Below, piece by piece: positions 29,871 through 37,948 of a stretch of 64,000 bases of DNA. Source of the stretch: Cohnella lupini (lineage in GTDB: Bacteria > Bacillota > Bacilli > Paenibacillales > Paenibacillaceae); the NCBI RefSeq assembly GCF_003386205.1, contig NZ_QRDY01000013.1:62001-126000 (forward strand), written 5' to 3'. The translations under genes and the position numbers were made by a program. The notes beneath the pieces are model-generated. The model did not search any database. It saw nothing but the letters and a program-made list of their open reading frames with translations, and was not told where the DNA came from. Position 1 is the first letter of the stretch; every line of letters begins with the position of its first letter.

Positions 29871-30197
29871 ATGGACGATTTCTTTACTAAAGCGGCATTC
29901 AGCTTCTTCATCGCTTTTGGAGTCGTGTTGGGCGGGGCTTTGCTCGCGGGCATGGGATCCGTGTTCTTGATGATGCCGCCTAAGGTTAAGATGCTGCAAG
30001 TCGCGGGCAATTTGAAAATATGGGCGCTCGTCGCGGCGGTAGGCGGCACGATCGATCCCATTCGGGTGATAGAATCGCACATGATAGAAGGTTATCTATC
30101 GCCGGCCTTGCATCAGATCGGTTATATTCTGTTTGCCTTTCTAGGCGCGCATCTGGGTACGGAACTCGTTCAATGGATGTGTCGAAACGGAGGGTGA
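29871..30197 (+). CDS. ytrH: Sporulation membrane protein YtrH
   Basis: A 108-residue membrane protein needed for efficient sporulation in Bacillus, where it is made under mother-cell control. The sequence matches the family: a first helix ([24 protein letters not shown]), the conserved loop [29 protein letters not shown] and a last helix ([21 protein letters not shown]). ATG 29871 follows GAGGGAGGGAACGGA. The stop is 6 bases before ytrI, so the two are cotranslated as in other spore formers. Confidence 0.94.
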   Translation: MDDFFTKAAFSFFIAFGVVLGGALLAGMGSVFLMMPPKVKMLQVAGNLKIWALVAAVGGTIDPIRVIESHMIEGYLSPALHQIGYILFAFLGAHLGTELVQWMCRNGG

Positions 30198-30203
30198 GAC
30201 GAA

Positions 30204-30698
30204 ATGAGAATACCCTCCTTCCACAGATTCGGGAAGTTCATGCAAGTCGCGGCTTTCTTCGTATGCGGCATGGTCGTAGGCAGCGCGGTTTACAGCGCTT
30301 TGAGCAATCTGGTCGTCGAGAACGTTATTCAGGAAAACTACCAATTGAAAGATCAGCTTGAGACGATGAGGACGGAATTGCAGCTGGCTCAGCAGATACG
30401 AAAGGAGAACGTCCTCCACAATATCAAGATTATTTTCCAGCAAGGGAAGGAAGAGAATAAGCTCGACATCCTCACGGAGACGGAGCTTAAGAAGAAGGTA
30501 AGGGGTGATTTGGATATTTTCCTCGGCAGGAGCATCTACGTTATTAACTCGGATGCGGTGATTGCCCGGAGGCTGCTTGGCAGCAAGATCTATGACGATA
30601 TCCAAAGCAAGGATTACGAGGTAAATATCAAAACGATACTCGTGGTGGACGGCGTGCTGCAAGTGTGGGCGGAAGCGAAGGTCCATTTGCGGAAATGA
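30204..30698 (+). CDS. ytrI: Sporulation membrane protein YtrI
   Basis: A 164-residue single-pass membrane protein encoded directly after ytrH. The N-terminal helix is about residues 14-35 (VAAFFVCGMVVGSAVYSALS). A coiled-coil stretch follows (ENYQLKDQLETMRTELQLAQQIRKEN). The C-terminal extracytoplasmic domain ends IKTILVVDGVLQVWAEAKV. This fits the YtrI family, required with YtrH for normal sporulation. In Bacillus subtilis the next gene is nrnA; here a short-repeat region follows instead. Confidence 0.9.
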   Translation: MRIPSFHRFGKFMQVAAFFVCGMVVGSAVYSALSNLVVENVIQENYQLKDQLETMRTELQLAQQIRKENVLHNIKIIFQQGKEENKLDILTETELKKKVRGDLDIFLGRSIYVINSDAVIARRLLGSKIYDDIQSKDYEVNIKTILVVDGVLQVWAEAKVHLRK

Positions 30699-30742
30699 GG
30701 CCGGTTCTCGCTAGCTGGCCATGGCCCTCGCCGGCGGCGGCA

Positions 30743-30905
30743 GGCGGAATTAACGAGCTTTCTTCGTTATTTCAGCTCGGTCCGTCTGCCGCGGGCGGAA
30801 TTAACGAGCTTTCTTCGTTATTTCAGCTCGGTCCGTCTGCCGCGAGCGGAATTAACAAGCTTTCTTCGTTAATTCAGCTCGGGTTGCCGGCCGCGGGCGG
30901 AATTA
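30743..30905 (+). repeat. 51-base tandem repeat, three copies plus part of a fourth
   Basis: A 51-base unit starting GGCGGAATTAACGAGCTTTC repeats at 30743, 30794 and 30845, with a fourth beginning at 30896. Copies 1 and 2 are nearly identical; copy 3 has drifted. Each contains AACGA...TCGTT and GAGCT...AGCTC inverted arms, so each can fold. Being 17 codons long it keeps an open frame (a Gly-Ile-Asn-Glu-Leu-Ser-type repeat), but I see no gene using it. It occupies the ytrI-ytpI gap. Confidence 0.9.
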
Positions 30906-30941
30906 AACGCCGGCCAACGCGAGCGCGTCACGTCCCCTTTG

Positions 30942-30950
30942 TGTTACAAT
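30942..30950 (+). promoter_or_regulatory. Extended -10 element for ytpI
   Basis: TGT followed by TACAAT (30945-30950) forms an extended -10 located 40 bases before the ytpI ATG. No good -35 is visible. Confidence 0.45.
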
Positions 30951-30989
30951 ATATGGCGTTAACTACCCCTATAAGGAGTGCTTCCCGTC

Positions 30990-31286
30990 ATGGTCAACGC
31001 GTTGCAATGGGTGTTCGGCGCCCTGATTATCGTAACTTGCGTATTCTCCGCCCTCTATAGCTTCCGATCCCGCAGGTCCGCGGACGGCCGACTGCGCGGA
31101 TTGTACGCTTCCCGCATGAATATCAGCATGGGACTCATGCTCGTGTTCATCGCCATCATCCAGATGTTCCTATTTAGCGGCTCATCCATTCGCGTCGTTA
31201 TCGGAGCTCTATTCTTCCTGCTCGGCTTGTTTAACCTGTTCGCCGGCATGCGTAACCACTCGCACTTCAGTCGCTTGCAGCGCTAA
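30990..31286 (+). CDS. ytpI: YtpI-like small membrane protein
   Basis: A 98-residue membrane protein with three predicted helices: VNALQWVFGALIIVTCVFSALYS, MGLMLVFIAIIQMFLFSG and VVIGALFFLLGLFNLFAGM. The length, topology and RxxYASRMNISMGLM loop match the YtpI family of spore formers, whose function is unknown. GTG 30978 would extend it by four codons but overlaps the AAGGAG ribosome site (30973-30978), so ATG 30990 is taken. It converges with ytoI (25 bases between the stops), the Bacillus order. Confidence 0.85.
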   Translation: MVNALQWVFGALIIVTCVFSALYSFRSRRSADGRLRGLYASRMNISMGLMLVFIAIIQMFLFSGSSIRVVIGALFFLLGLFNLFAGMRNHSHFSRLQR

Positions 31287-31311
31287 ACGACGCACATCGA
31301 AGCCTCGGAGC

Positions 31312-32658
31312 TTAGGCCGGATCGATCGTCTGCGCGGTAAGCATCGCCTTCGCTACGACTTCTCCGTCCTGGACGGCCTGCACCTCCACTTTCACGTACC
31401 TACGGCTAGCTTCGATAATATTAGGAACGAGAGAGATCGTTGCGTCGACCGGAACGGTACGTAGAAAATAGGTCGTCATGTTGTCCAGAACATGCTCCCT
31501 CTTCCGCAAATCTTCGACCGCCCGGCTAGCCGCTTGCTGCATCAGCGAGGTGAGCACCCCTTCCGAAACCGTCCCCAGAGGACCCGACATCTGCGGCGTG
31601 GCCAGTCCCGTAAAGAACAGTCTGCTCTCCGAGTCGCGTTGCTCCGCGAACGCGCCCCACATCAGGGCATCGAACGTTTCGCCCAAATGGGCGGGACGAT
31701 TCGCGAATTGCATTGCCCGCAGCACTTCCCCTCTGCTGATCGCGCCTACCAGCTTCCGTTGCCTATCGACGACGGGCAACAATTCGATTCCTTCCGATAC
31801 CATGCGGTGCGCCGCCGAAGCGACGGGCGTATTCAGCGTCACCGTCATCGGCCTACGAGTCATCAGCTTGTCCAACGCTTGACCCGACGGCGAACCGACA
31901 ACGTCTTTCGACGTAATCATCCCTACGACCCGGTTCCATTCGTCGGTAATCGGAAAGCGGCTGCTTCCCGTCTCAGCGCTTAATTTCAGGAAATCGGCAA
32001 CTTCCGAAGATTGCTTAAGCAGCCCCGTACGCGACGACGGCTCCATCAAATCGGCGATGATCATAATCTTTCTTTTGATCAGCCGATCGTACATGGCTCT
32101 GTTGATCATCGAAGCCACGGTAAACGTGTCATGCTTGCAGTTCAATATCGGAAGCTTCCGCTCGTTCGCGAGCTCCTTCACTTCCTCGCTCGTGCCGAAT
32201 CCCCCGGTTACCAGAACGCCCGCGCCTTGCTCCAACGCGATACGATGGGCATTTTCCCGGTTACCTACGATTAATAAGCTCCCTGCGTCGATATAACCGA
32301 TCATCTCGCCCAGCTCCATCGCTCCGATAACGAACTTATGCAGCGTTTTCTCCAAGCCTTCTTCTCCGCCCAACAAGCTTCCCTGAACGATATCCAGTAC
32401 TTCGGCGAAAGTCAGCTGCTCCGGATTCGTTCTCCTTTTCTTGTCCACCCGTACGGTTCCGATTCTCTCCTTCGTGCTGACCAAGCCCAATTGCTCGGCC
32501 TCCTTAAGCGCGCGATATGCCGTTCCGTCCGACACTCCGCGCTCCTTGGCCATCTGACGTACGGGAATTTTCGTGCCGATCGGGAGCTCTCGGATATATT
32601 GAAGCAGTTGTTCGTGTTTCGTCAATTCGTTCGGACTATTTTCGTTTCCCGTCGGCAT
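31312..32658 (-). CDS. ytoI: YtoI-like regulator with HTH, DRTGG, CBS-pair and hot-dog domains
   Basis: A 448-residue cytoplasmic protein, probably a nucleotide- or acyl-CoA-sensing transcription regulator. Domain order: a GntR-like winged helix-turn-helix (MAKERGVSDGTAYRALKEAEQLGLV, about 27-50); a DRTGG domain with GNRENAHRIALEQGAGVLVTGGF; two CBS motifs (WNRVVGMITSKDVVG and LLPVVDRQRKLVGAISRGEVL, about 190-315); and a C-terminal hot-dog thioesterase fold from about 325. ATG 32658 has AGAGGT at 7 bases. The combination is that of Bacillus YtoI, whose targets are unknown. It is divergent from the orphan kinase gene. Confidence 0.9.
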   Translation of the reverse strand: MPTGNENSPNELTKHEQLLQYIRELPIGTKIPVRQMAKERGVSDGTAYRALKEAEQLGLVSTKERIGTVRVDKKRRTNPEQLTFAEVLDIVQGSLLGGEEGLEKTLHKFVIGAMELGEMIGYIDAGSLLIVGNRENAHRIALEQGAGVLVTGGFGTSEEVKELANERKLPILNCKHDTFTVASMINRAMYDRLIKRKIMIIADLMEPSSRTGLLKQSSEVADFLKLSAETGSSRFPITDEWNRVVGMITSKDVVGSPSGQALDKLMTRRPMTVTLNTPVASAAHRMVSEGIELLPVVDRQRKLVGAISRGEVLRAMQFANRPAHLGETFDALMWGAFAEQRDSESRLFFTGLATPQMSGPLGTVSEGVLTSLMQQAASRAVEDLRKREHVLDNMTTYFLRTVPVDATISLVPNIIEASRRYVKVEVQAVQDGEVVAKAMLTAQTIDPA

Positions 32659-32814
32659 GCGCCTACCTCTTTCCTGTTGGCTTTATCCAATCTTTAAATA
32701 TTAAGCAAATCGCGCTATTCCAAAGTTTCAAAAAAAACAGTAAAGTAGAGGATGAATGCTACGACATATTATTCCATATTTTCGACTATATTCGACATAT
32801 TGGGAGTGCTGCTC

Positions 32815-34164
32815 TTGGATCTTATCATCGGCTATTTTCAAATACTCCTGCTGCTGTCCATCCCTCAAGCCTACGTACACTTGCGGTTTACTTTAGCTAT
32901 ATGGAGATTCAAACCCAGTTTGTTCGAAAGAAAAATCGTTCTCTTCGGCGTCTTGAGTTCGATTCTCGTCGATTTGGATATTTTGCACATTCAGCCGCTA
33001 ATCCACTTGGTGAGCTACTTCATTTTGACCTTGATCATCTTCTACTGGTTATTTCGGTCGTTCGGATATAAGAAAATAATCATCCTATATTTCAGCTTTT
33101 CTATCTTAGTCATGCTCGTAGAGTTGACTTGCGCCATGCTGATCGAGGTGATCTACGGACTGGATCCCCATAAGGATATGTTCCTGAATCATCTTCCGCG
33201 GTTGCTATCCGTTTTCATGCCAGTTTTCTTGTTGCTTTATTTCCTATCTCGTTACATGGAGAAAAGACGCTTTAGGTTTTTTCGTCAATTATATCAATAT
33301 TTATTGAATCTGAATCAAACCAGAATGAAAGTAATATTAATTCTGACGTTCTTCCAAACTTTCCTGCTTGGCGTTCTATTTGTCATCCGAAATGAAAATA
33401 AGAATGGATATACGGATACGACCTTCAAATTTCTCATTTATTTCTTAGTTTGCCTAACCTTCTGCGCATTCTTTTTTACTCTTCGGCTTCTCGTGCGAAC
33501 TCAGAAGGAAGCCGTTCGCCAGACGCAAGACGTGTACGTAAGCGAGCTAGGAAAGATGCTTACCTCCATTCGCGGGCAGAGGCACGACTTTCTAAATCAT
33601 GTGCAGGTTATGAGCTCGATGCTAAAAATGAATAAGCTGGATCGATTAAAAGTTTACATGGATGAAATCGTCACCGAAGCCCATACTTTCAGCGAGATCC
33701 TATTCCATTCTTCTCCAGCGCTCGCCGCTTTCATTCAGGCGAAGATGGAAATCGCCATTACTCGCAATATTTCCTTTACTTACGATATCCCGCAAGGCTT
33801 GGACATCGAAGCATCGATCAAGTCTATCGATATGGTAAAAATCATGGGGAATCTCGTCGACAACGCTTTCGATGAAAGCGACACTCTTCCGTCCGAACGT
33901 CGATTTGTCCATCTCTCCATTCAAGTCGTGGCGGGGCAAATGCAAATCGGAGTCCGTAATCAAGGAAGGCTTTTATCGGAAACGGAAATACGAAAGCTCA
34001 CGCTGCCCGGCTATACGACCAAGAAATCCGGTCATTCCGGGCTTGGGCTCGCCATCGTGCAGGAAAGAGTTCAGCACTATAAAGGATTTATGGTTATCGA
34101 CTCCTGCAAGGAAAACGGCACGACGATTCAAGTCACGTTGCCGCACCGTAACAGCGTCGCCTAG
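32815..34164 (+). CDS. Orphan GHKL sensor histidine kinase (AgrC/Spo0B-like)
   Basis: A 449-residue membrane kinase with six or so N-terminal helices (to about residue 215). The dimerisation helix carries the His motif RGQRHDFLNHVQVMSSML (His about residue 257), and the HATPase domain has MGNLVDNAFDES and a GHSGLGLAIVQERVQHY glycine box. This is the AgrC/CitA-like GHKL type, which senses peptides or small molecules. The frame can start at ATG 32752 (only one base from an AGAGG). TTG 32815 has GGGAG at 8 bases and gives MDLIIGYFQILLLLSIPQ, so I prefer it. No response regulator adjoins it, and the gene at 34590 has no receiver domain, so its partner is elsewhere. Confidence 0.82.
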   Translation: MDLIIGYFQILLLLSIPQAYVHLRFTLAIWRFKPSLFERKIVLFGVLSSILVDLDILHIQPLIHLVSYFILTLIIFYWLFRSFGYKKIIILYFSFSILVMLVELTCAMLIEVIYGLDPHKDMFLNHLPRLLSVFMPVFLLLYFLSRYMEKRRFRFFRQLYQYLLNLNQTRMKVILILTFFQTFLLGVLFVIRNENKNGYTDTTFKFLIYFLVCLTFCAFFFTLRLLVRTQKEAVRQTQDVYVSELGKMLTSIRGQRHDFLNHVQVMSSMLKMNKLDRLKVYMDEIVTEAHTFSEILFHSSPALAAFIQAKMEIAITRNISFTYDIPQGLDIEASIKSIDMVKIMGNLVDNAFDESDTLPSERRFVHLSIQVVAGQMQIGVRNQGRLLSETEIRKLTLPGYTTKKSGHSGLGLAIVQERVQHYKGFMVIDSCKENGTTIQVTLPHRNSVA

Positions 34165-34166
34165 AA

Positions 34167-34214
34167 AACGTAAAGGCCCATACCTGCACCATCGCCGGTA
34201 TCGGCCTTTACGTT
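34167..34214 (+). terminator. Stem-loop after the orphan kinase gene
   Basis: AACGTAAAGGCC and GGCCTTTACGTT are perfect 12-base arms (34167-34178 and 34203-34214) three bases past the stop codon. No T-run follows, so termination efficiency is uncertain. Confidence 0.6.
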
Positions 34215-34245
34215 ATGAGTGGGTAGACTTCTCCTAGTTGCGCCG

Positions 34246-34371
34246 TTACCAAGGTAGTGGATTGCCGAGTAAATCCACTTAGGTCGGCTGATCGTTCATT
34301 TCTAGAAGTCCCGCCGCAAGCTCGAACTCCAGCCCGTAATCCGCTCCCGTAACGCAAGCTATTTTACTCAT
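34246..34371 (-). pseudogene. Deletion relic of a short-chain dehydrogenase gene
   Basis: On the minus strand an ATG (34369-34371), preceded by a G-rich run, opens MSKIACVTGADYGLEFELAA, recognisable as the start of a short-chain dehydrogenase/reductase (VTGA..GL nucleotide-binding motif). After 30 codons it meets TAA (34279-34281). The same frame then gives VDLLGNPLPW and a stop at 34246, resembling the C-terminus of such enzymes. About 200 codons between head and tail are missing. The rest of the 34165-34589 gap holds the kinase-gene hairpin, the gerE terminator and AT-rich sequence without other features. Confidence 0.6.
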
Positions 34372-34492
34372 CTAGATGCCCCCCGGAAGAAGTATGATGA
34401 TTCGTTGTCTGTAACAACGTCTAAAGATTGAACTTCATTATGTATTCTGGATCGTTATTTGTTGCACCTTATCTGCGGGGCAAACGCGCATC

Positions 34493-34538
34493 AAAAAGCC
34501 TTCTCCCCCGCTACCTTATAGGAAGCGAAAAAGAAGGC
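34493..34538 (-). terminator. Rho-independent terminator of gerE
   Basis: GCCTTCT (34538-34532 on the minus strand) pairs with AGAAGGC (34504-34498), with inner CGCT/AGCG pairing. Five T residues follow (34497-34493). Confidence 0.85.
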
Positions 34539-34589
34539 CCGCGCCACATCGTTCTTTCGGCGACGACGATGATCATGCGACTTGCTGCT

Positions 34590-34814
34590 TTAGATCTTTA
34601 GCTCCCCGAGCTTAATCAGCTCGACAACCGCTTGCGAACGACCTTTGACATTCAGCTTTTGCATCACATTCGAGATGTGGTTGCGGACCGTCTTCTCGCT
34701 GATAAACAACTGCTGCGCAATGTCGCGGGTCGTCTTATCCTGCACTAGCAGTTCGAAGACTTCGCGCTCCCGATTGGTGAGTAGGAATTTGCTTTTATGG
34801 TCGCTGCCTTTCAA
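34590..34814 (-). CDS. gerE: GerE, LuxR-type regulator of late spore coat genes
   Basis: A 74-residue stand-alone LuxR/FixJ-type DNA-binding domain: LTNREREVFELLVQDKTTRD, then the helix-turn-helix IAQQLFISEKTVRNHISN, and KGRSQAVVELIKLGEL. The length and sequence are those of GerE, which acts in the mother cell late in sporulation to modulate sigma-K-dependent coat genes. The start is TTG at 34812-34814 with AGGAGGGG at 9 bases. It has its own terminator. It lies near a YhcN/YlaJ lipoprotein and the germinant receptor operon, a cluster of spore functions. Confidence 0.93.
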   Translation of the reverse strand: MKGSDHKSKFLLTNREREVFELLVQDKTTRDIAQQLFISEKTVRNHISNVMQKLNVKGRSQAVVELIKLGELKI

Positions 34815-34945
34815 CGTTTGTCACCCCTCCTTGCCCGGGAATGTGTGATTACAAGGTATAGGGATACAGTCAACTTTATCATATGAAAGGGTTTTTCTTG
34901 TGGTGCGGAGGTCCGCGAAAATAGGCGCTTTTATTATCCGAACAT

Positions 34946-34985
34946 AGAAAAAGCCGAACGCGAAGAATTTCCTTCGGGATCGGCT
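34946..34985 (-). terminator. Rho-independent terminator of the YhcN/YlaJ lipoprotein gene
   Basis: AGCCGA and TCGGCT arms (34985-34980 and 34957-34952, minus strand) enclose an inner GAAGGAA...TTCTTCG-type pairing. T residues follow. Confidence 0.88.
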
Positions 34986-35018
34986 TTGGTCGTTTTCAAT
35001 GGAATCACGCGGGAGAAA

Positions 35019-35603
35019 TCAGCGACTTCTAGTGCCTGATGGAGCCGGGAAAACCCGCTCGACTAAGGCGTTGAACTCGGCAAGAAAGCCTTGGATCGGA
35101 TGACCGGCCTTCACTTCCTTCGCATAGCCTTCCATGCGGCTTAAGAAGTCGGCATTTGCCGAGACGTAAACGTTCTCGACCGACGGTGACATCGATTTGA
35201 CCTGATCCGCGATTTTATCCTTCTGTGCGTTAGTAAGCGCCGCGCTGGCTCCCGGCTTGCTTGCGTTTTCTTCCTTCACCGCGACGTAGGCATTATGATC
35301 TGTCATCATGACGAACGCTGAATCGATGCCCGGAATGGCGGCTATCTTATCTGCAACCTCGCCGTTCGCTTGGAGATGCGAGTTGCCGTGCATTCCTATA
35401 ACGTTGTTGTTAATCTTCTGGTCGCCGTACATTCGATTCTGCTCATTATCCTGATCGTTAGCGAACCTTGTCTTCATATCGTTCCCCCGAACCGAATTCG
35501 GACGAATATTTTTGTTTCCAACATCTCCCGTCTTCTCCATGCATCCGGACAATGCGATTGCGGATGATAGTAGAACGGCGGAAAGGATCAAAGCTTTTTT
35601 CAT
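35019..35603 (-). CDS. YhcN/YlaJ family sporulation lipoprotein
   Basis: A 194-residue lipoprotein with lipobox ALSGC (Cys21). An Asn-rich stretch (NIRPNSVRGNDMKTRFANDQ) precedes the YhcN/YlaJ domain with VADKIAAIPGIDSAFVMMTD, NAYVAVKEEN and SPSVENVYVSANADFLSRM. Relatives are forespore or spore inner-membrane lipoproteins; one affects outgrowth. ATG 35603 has GGGGGT upstream. It lies between gerE and the gerA-type operon on the same strand, with its own terminator, consistent with a spore role. The exact function is unknown. Confidence 0.88.
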   Translation of the reverse strand: MKKALILSAVLLSSAIALSGCMEKTGDVGNKNIRPNSVRGNDMKTRFANDQDNEQNRMYGDQKINNNVIGMHGNSHLQANGEVADKIAAIPGIDSAFVMMTDHNAYVAVKEENASKPGASAALTNAQKDKIADQVKSMSPSVENVYVSANADFLSRMEGYAKEVKAGHPIQGFLAEFNALVERVFPAPSGTRSR

Positions 35604-35696
35604 CTGGTGGTACCCCCTATATCCATTTGGCTTGTCTTAGATAGGCGACACATTGCGCCAATGCTTAGATTGCTCTTAAGGGTACTGAATTATTCC

Positions 35697-36788
35697 CTAC
35701 GATGTTGCGATCGACCGGCCTCTAATAAGACTGACTAGTAGAAAAACAACCGGAAAGCCGATGATGAAAATAGGGAAAATAAATTTAATCCAGACAAAGT
35801 TCGCGTAATCCAGTATCCCAAAGAAGTTAGCAGGTATTAATGAAAAAGCGAAAATGACGGGCGCAGTCCATAAAATCAATCTCTGCCATTTCTTGATACC
35901 GAATAATTGCGCTGTTCCATAGCTGTTTATGAACAAGTAAATGGACAACTTGACTAATACGCTGAAAATCCAGATGAACACGATCCAAACATCCATATTT
36001 TGAACAAAATTTAAGTAATTAATAAATCGAACCATACCGAAATACGGGAAATACATGCTCGATCCAATAGTTGAACCGAACGTTGAAATGACCATCATTG
36101 CTGCAATAATTCCTAGCAACGACGGGATGCAAATAGCCAACAGTAGCGGTTTAAGCAGCTTTTCCGGCTTTGCGATAAAAGGCGTTAACATCATCAACAT
36201 CATGGATTCCCCCAGGAAGGACGCATTTACGAATGATCCCTTCAAAATGGGCATGACTCCCGAATCCGCATATACCGGTAAAAGAAGCGATGGATGCAAG
36301 TTGGGTATATTTAACGCAAACGTAATGACAATTCCGATCAGAAGCATAGGTCCGGCTATTTCGCTGAAACGGGCAATCGCTTCGACGCTGCCCGCGAAGT
36401 TTATGTAAACCATTGCCGCCATCATCAGACCCGAGATTATCCACACCGGCGTATCGTGGAATAGAATTTGCTTAATGAATAACGAAAATATTCGTAATAT
36501 ATCGGCACATACGGAATACCATACCACGATATACATCAGACTAATTATCTTTCCGATCCACTTTCCAAATAGCTTTTGAGCAAACTCTACCAGCGTATGG
36601 GAAGAGTGTCGTTGACTTACTCGAACAAAAATATACGTTACGACCAGACCAATAAAACCAGCTACCGCGAAGGAGATCCAAGCGTCTTGCTGCGCGATTT
36701 CAATCGTTGGCGATATCGTTAGCCATATCGACATCGAAATCTCTAACGTTGTAAATATCCAAAACAACTGCCACGTTGTAATTTTCAT
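35697..36788 (-). CDS. Germinant receptor subunit B (GerAB family)
   Basis: The membrane subunit of a spore germinant receptor, which binds the small-molecule germinant. The 363 residues have ten predicted helices and fall in the amino acid permease-like GerAB/GerKB family, beginning MKITTWQLFWIFTTLEISM. WYSVCADILRIFSLFIKQILF lies in the middle and a Pro-rich IPANFFGILDYANFVW near the end. Its ATG overlaps the stop of the C-subunit gene by four bases (ATGA). It is last in an A-C-B operon, a known arrangement. The germinant cannot be predicted. Confidence 0.93.
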   Translation of the reverse strand: MKITTWQLFWIFTTLEISMSIWLTISPTIEIAQQDAWISFAVAGFIGLVVTYIFVRVSQRHSSHTLVEFAQKLFGKWIGKIISLMYIVVWYSVCADILRIFSLFIKQILFHDTPVWIISGLMMAAMVYINFAGSVEAIARFSEIAGPMLLIGIVITFALNIPNLHPSLLLPVYADSGVMPILKGSFVNASFLGESMMLMMLTPFIAKPEKLLKPLLLAICIPSLLGIIAAMMVISTFGSTIGSSMYFPYFGMVRFINYLNFVQNMDVWIVFIWIFSVLVKLSIYLFINSYGTAQLFGIKKWQRLILWTAPVIFAFSLIPANFFGILDYANFVWIKFIFPIFIIGFPVVFLLVSLIRGRSIATS

Positions 36789-37948
36789 TCTGTTCCTCCT
36801 TTTCTTATAATTCGCTTGCGAATATCTCCCGTACTCTGAATATTCAATTTGACATCGACCGTCACTTCAACCGTCGGGAATAATTGATCCCAATTTTTCC
36901 GAAGTTCTTTCCAGCGATAAGGATGTTCTCTGTGAAATTCTTCGCCGATTCCGAACACGTCCTGACCATATTGAAGCTGCAGCTTCTTTATTGTTTCTTC
37001 TACTCTTTTTGCTTTTATTTCATTTAGCTTTTTTTCTACCCGAATACGTTCGGTCGTGACGGAAAGATCAATGTCCGAATTATTTTCAAGCACCCGCCCG
37101 GTTCCCGCTAGTTTCACATTAGCTTTCAGCTTATTACCATCGAATTTAGTTCGAATGGTTTTTTTTAAGTTGGCTTCGTATAACGCTATGGTGCCTTCCT
37201 CCATCTTTTCCGTCACGAATTGATTTTTCAATACTCCTTTGACCCAAAATAAATCCAGAGATTCTCTCCCGCTCACTTCCCCGACCATCTCTAATTCTTT
37301 GTTAAAAATGGCGACGGATCTGACATCGAATATTTTTTCTTTCTCTTGCTTATTCTTAGGCGAAATCTCGACCATCGGCATGGAAGGGCGAATGCCGTCC
37401 CGCGCTGCATCGATTAAGACATCTCGTAAGGCCGTGTCTCCTAAGCGACAAAATCGGTCTTGATCAACAGCTACGATCGCTGAAAACTGATTGAACGGAC
37501 TGTTAATATTCAATAAATCTTTTCCTTCTCCGTTATTCACGACGAATATATCCGTCCGCAATCGAGTATCGGTATTTCGCGTAAATTGATCCATAACATC
37601 GACTAGCCCTTTTCGTGCCAATTTTTCTCCGATAAAAATAGACCTGCGATGTCCAAGGAAAACTCTACGGGGCAGCTTATCTTGAATTTGCTGAGTCAAA
37701 TCAACGATTGACGATCCAGTCGCCGTTAGTACAATGTTTGCCCTCTGATTGTTTCCCCCGCTTCCCTTGATACTCTTGAAATCTGCGGGAACCGCGATTT
37801 GCGCGCTTTTTTGAAGTTTCCCGCCTTCCGTTATATCTAAGGCGGTTCCTATCCAGAATGCGTAGTCGTTGATTTCATTTCTATCCCAGCATCCGGTGAG
37901 CATCATGGACTGAATCAGAAGAATGACGATGTACCTGATTTTCTTCAT
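36785..37948 (-). CDS. Germinant receptor subunit C (GerAC family lipoprotein)
   Basis: The lipoprotein subunit of the germinant receptor, anchored on the outer face of the spore inner membrane. The 387 residues have a signal with lipobox MLTGC (Cys20) followed by the family hallmark WDRNEINDYAFWIGTALD. Further family stretches are QDKLPRRVFLGHRRSIFIGE and a C-terminal domain with EETIKKLQLQYGQDVFGIGE and HREHPYRWKELRKNWDQLFP. ATGA overlaps join it to both flanking receptor genes, so all three are translationally coupled. Confidence 0.94.
   Translation of the reverse strand: MKKIRYIVILLIQSMMLTGCWDRNEINDYAFWIGTALDITEGGKLQKSAQIAVPADFKSIKGSGGNNQRANIVLTATGSSIVDLTQQIQDKLPRRVFLGHRRSIFIGEKLARKGLVDVMDQFTRNTDTRLRTDIFVVNNGEGKDLLNINSPFNQFSAIVAVDQDRFCRLGDTALRDVLIDAARDGIRPSMPMVEISPKNKQEKEKIFDVRSVAIFNKELEMVGEVSGRESLDLFWVKGVLKNQFVTEKMEEGTIALYEANLKKTIRTKFDGNKLKANVKLAGTGRVLENNSDIDLSVTTERIRVEKKLNEIKAKRVEETIKKLQLQYGQDVFGIGEEFHREHPYRWKELRKNWDQLFPTVEVTVDVKLNIQSTGDIRKRIIRKGGTE

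Noticed and set aside
29687-30082. N-terminal extension of dnaE
   Set aside because: The extra 132 codons overlap ytrH on the opposite strand and match no DnaE; ATG 29686 gives the canonical PHP start and has a ribosome site.
30743-30905. CRISPR array
   Set aside because: The 51-base copies are contiguous with no variable spacers, and no cas gene is in the window.
30665-31060. 131-codon plus-strand frame with a 17-residue repeat
   Set aside because: It begins inside ytrI, runs through the 51-base repeats and into ytpI in another frame. The repeat peptide is a by-product of a repeat length divisible by three.
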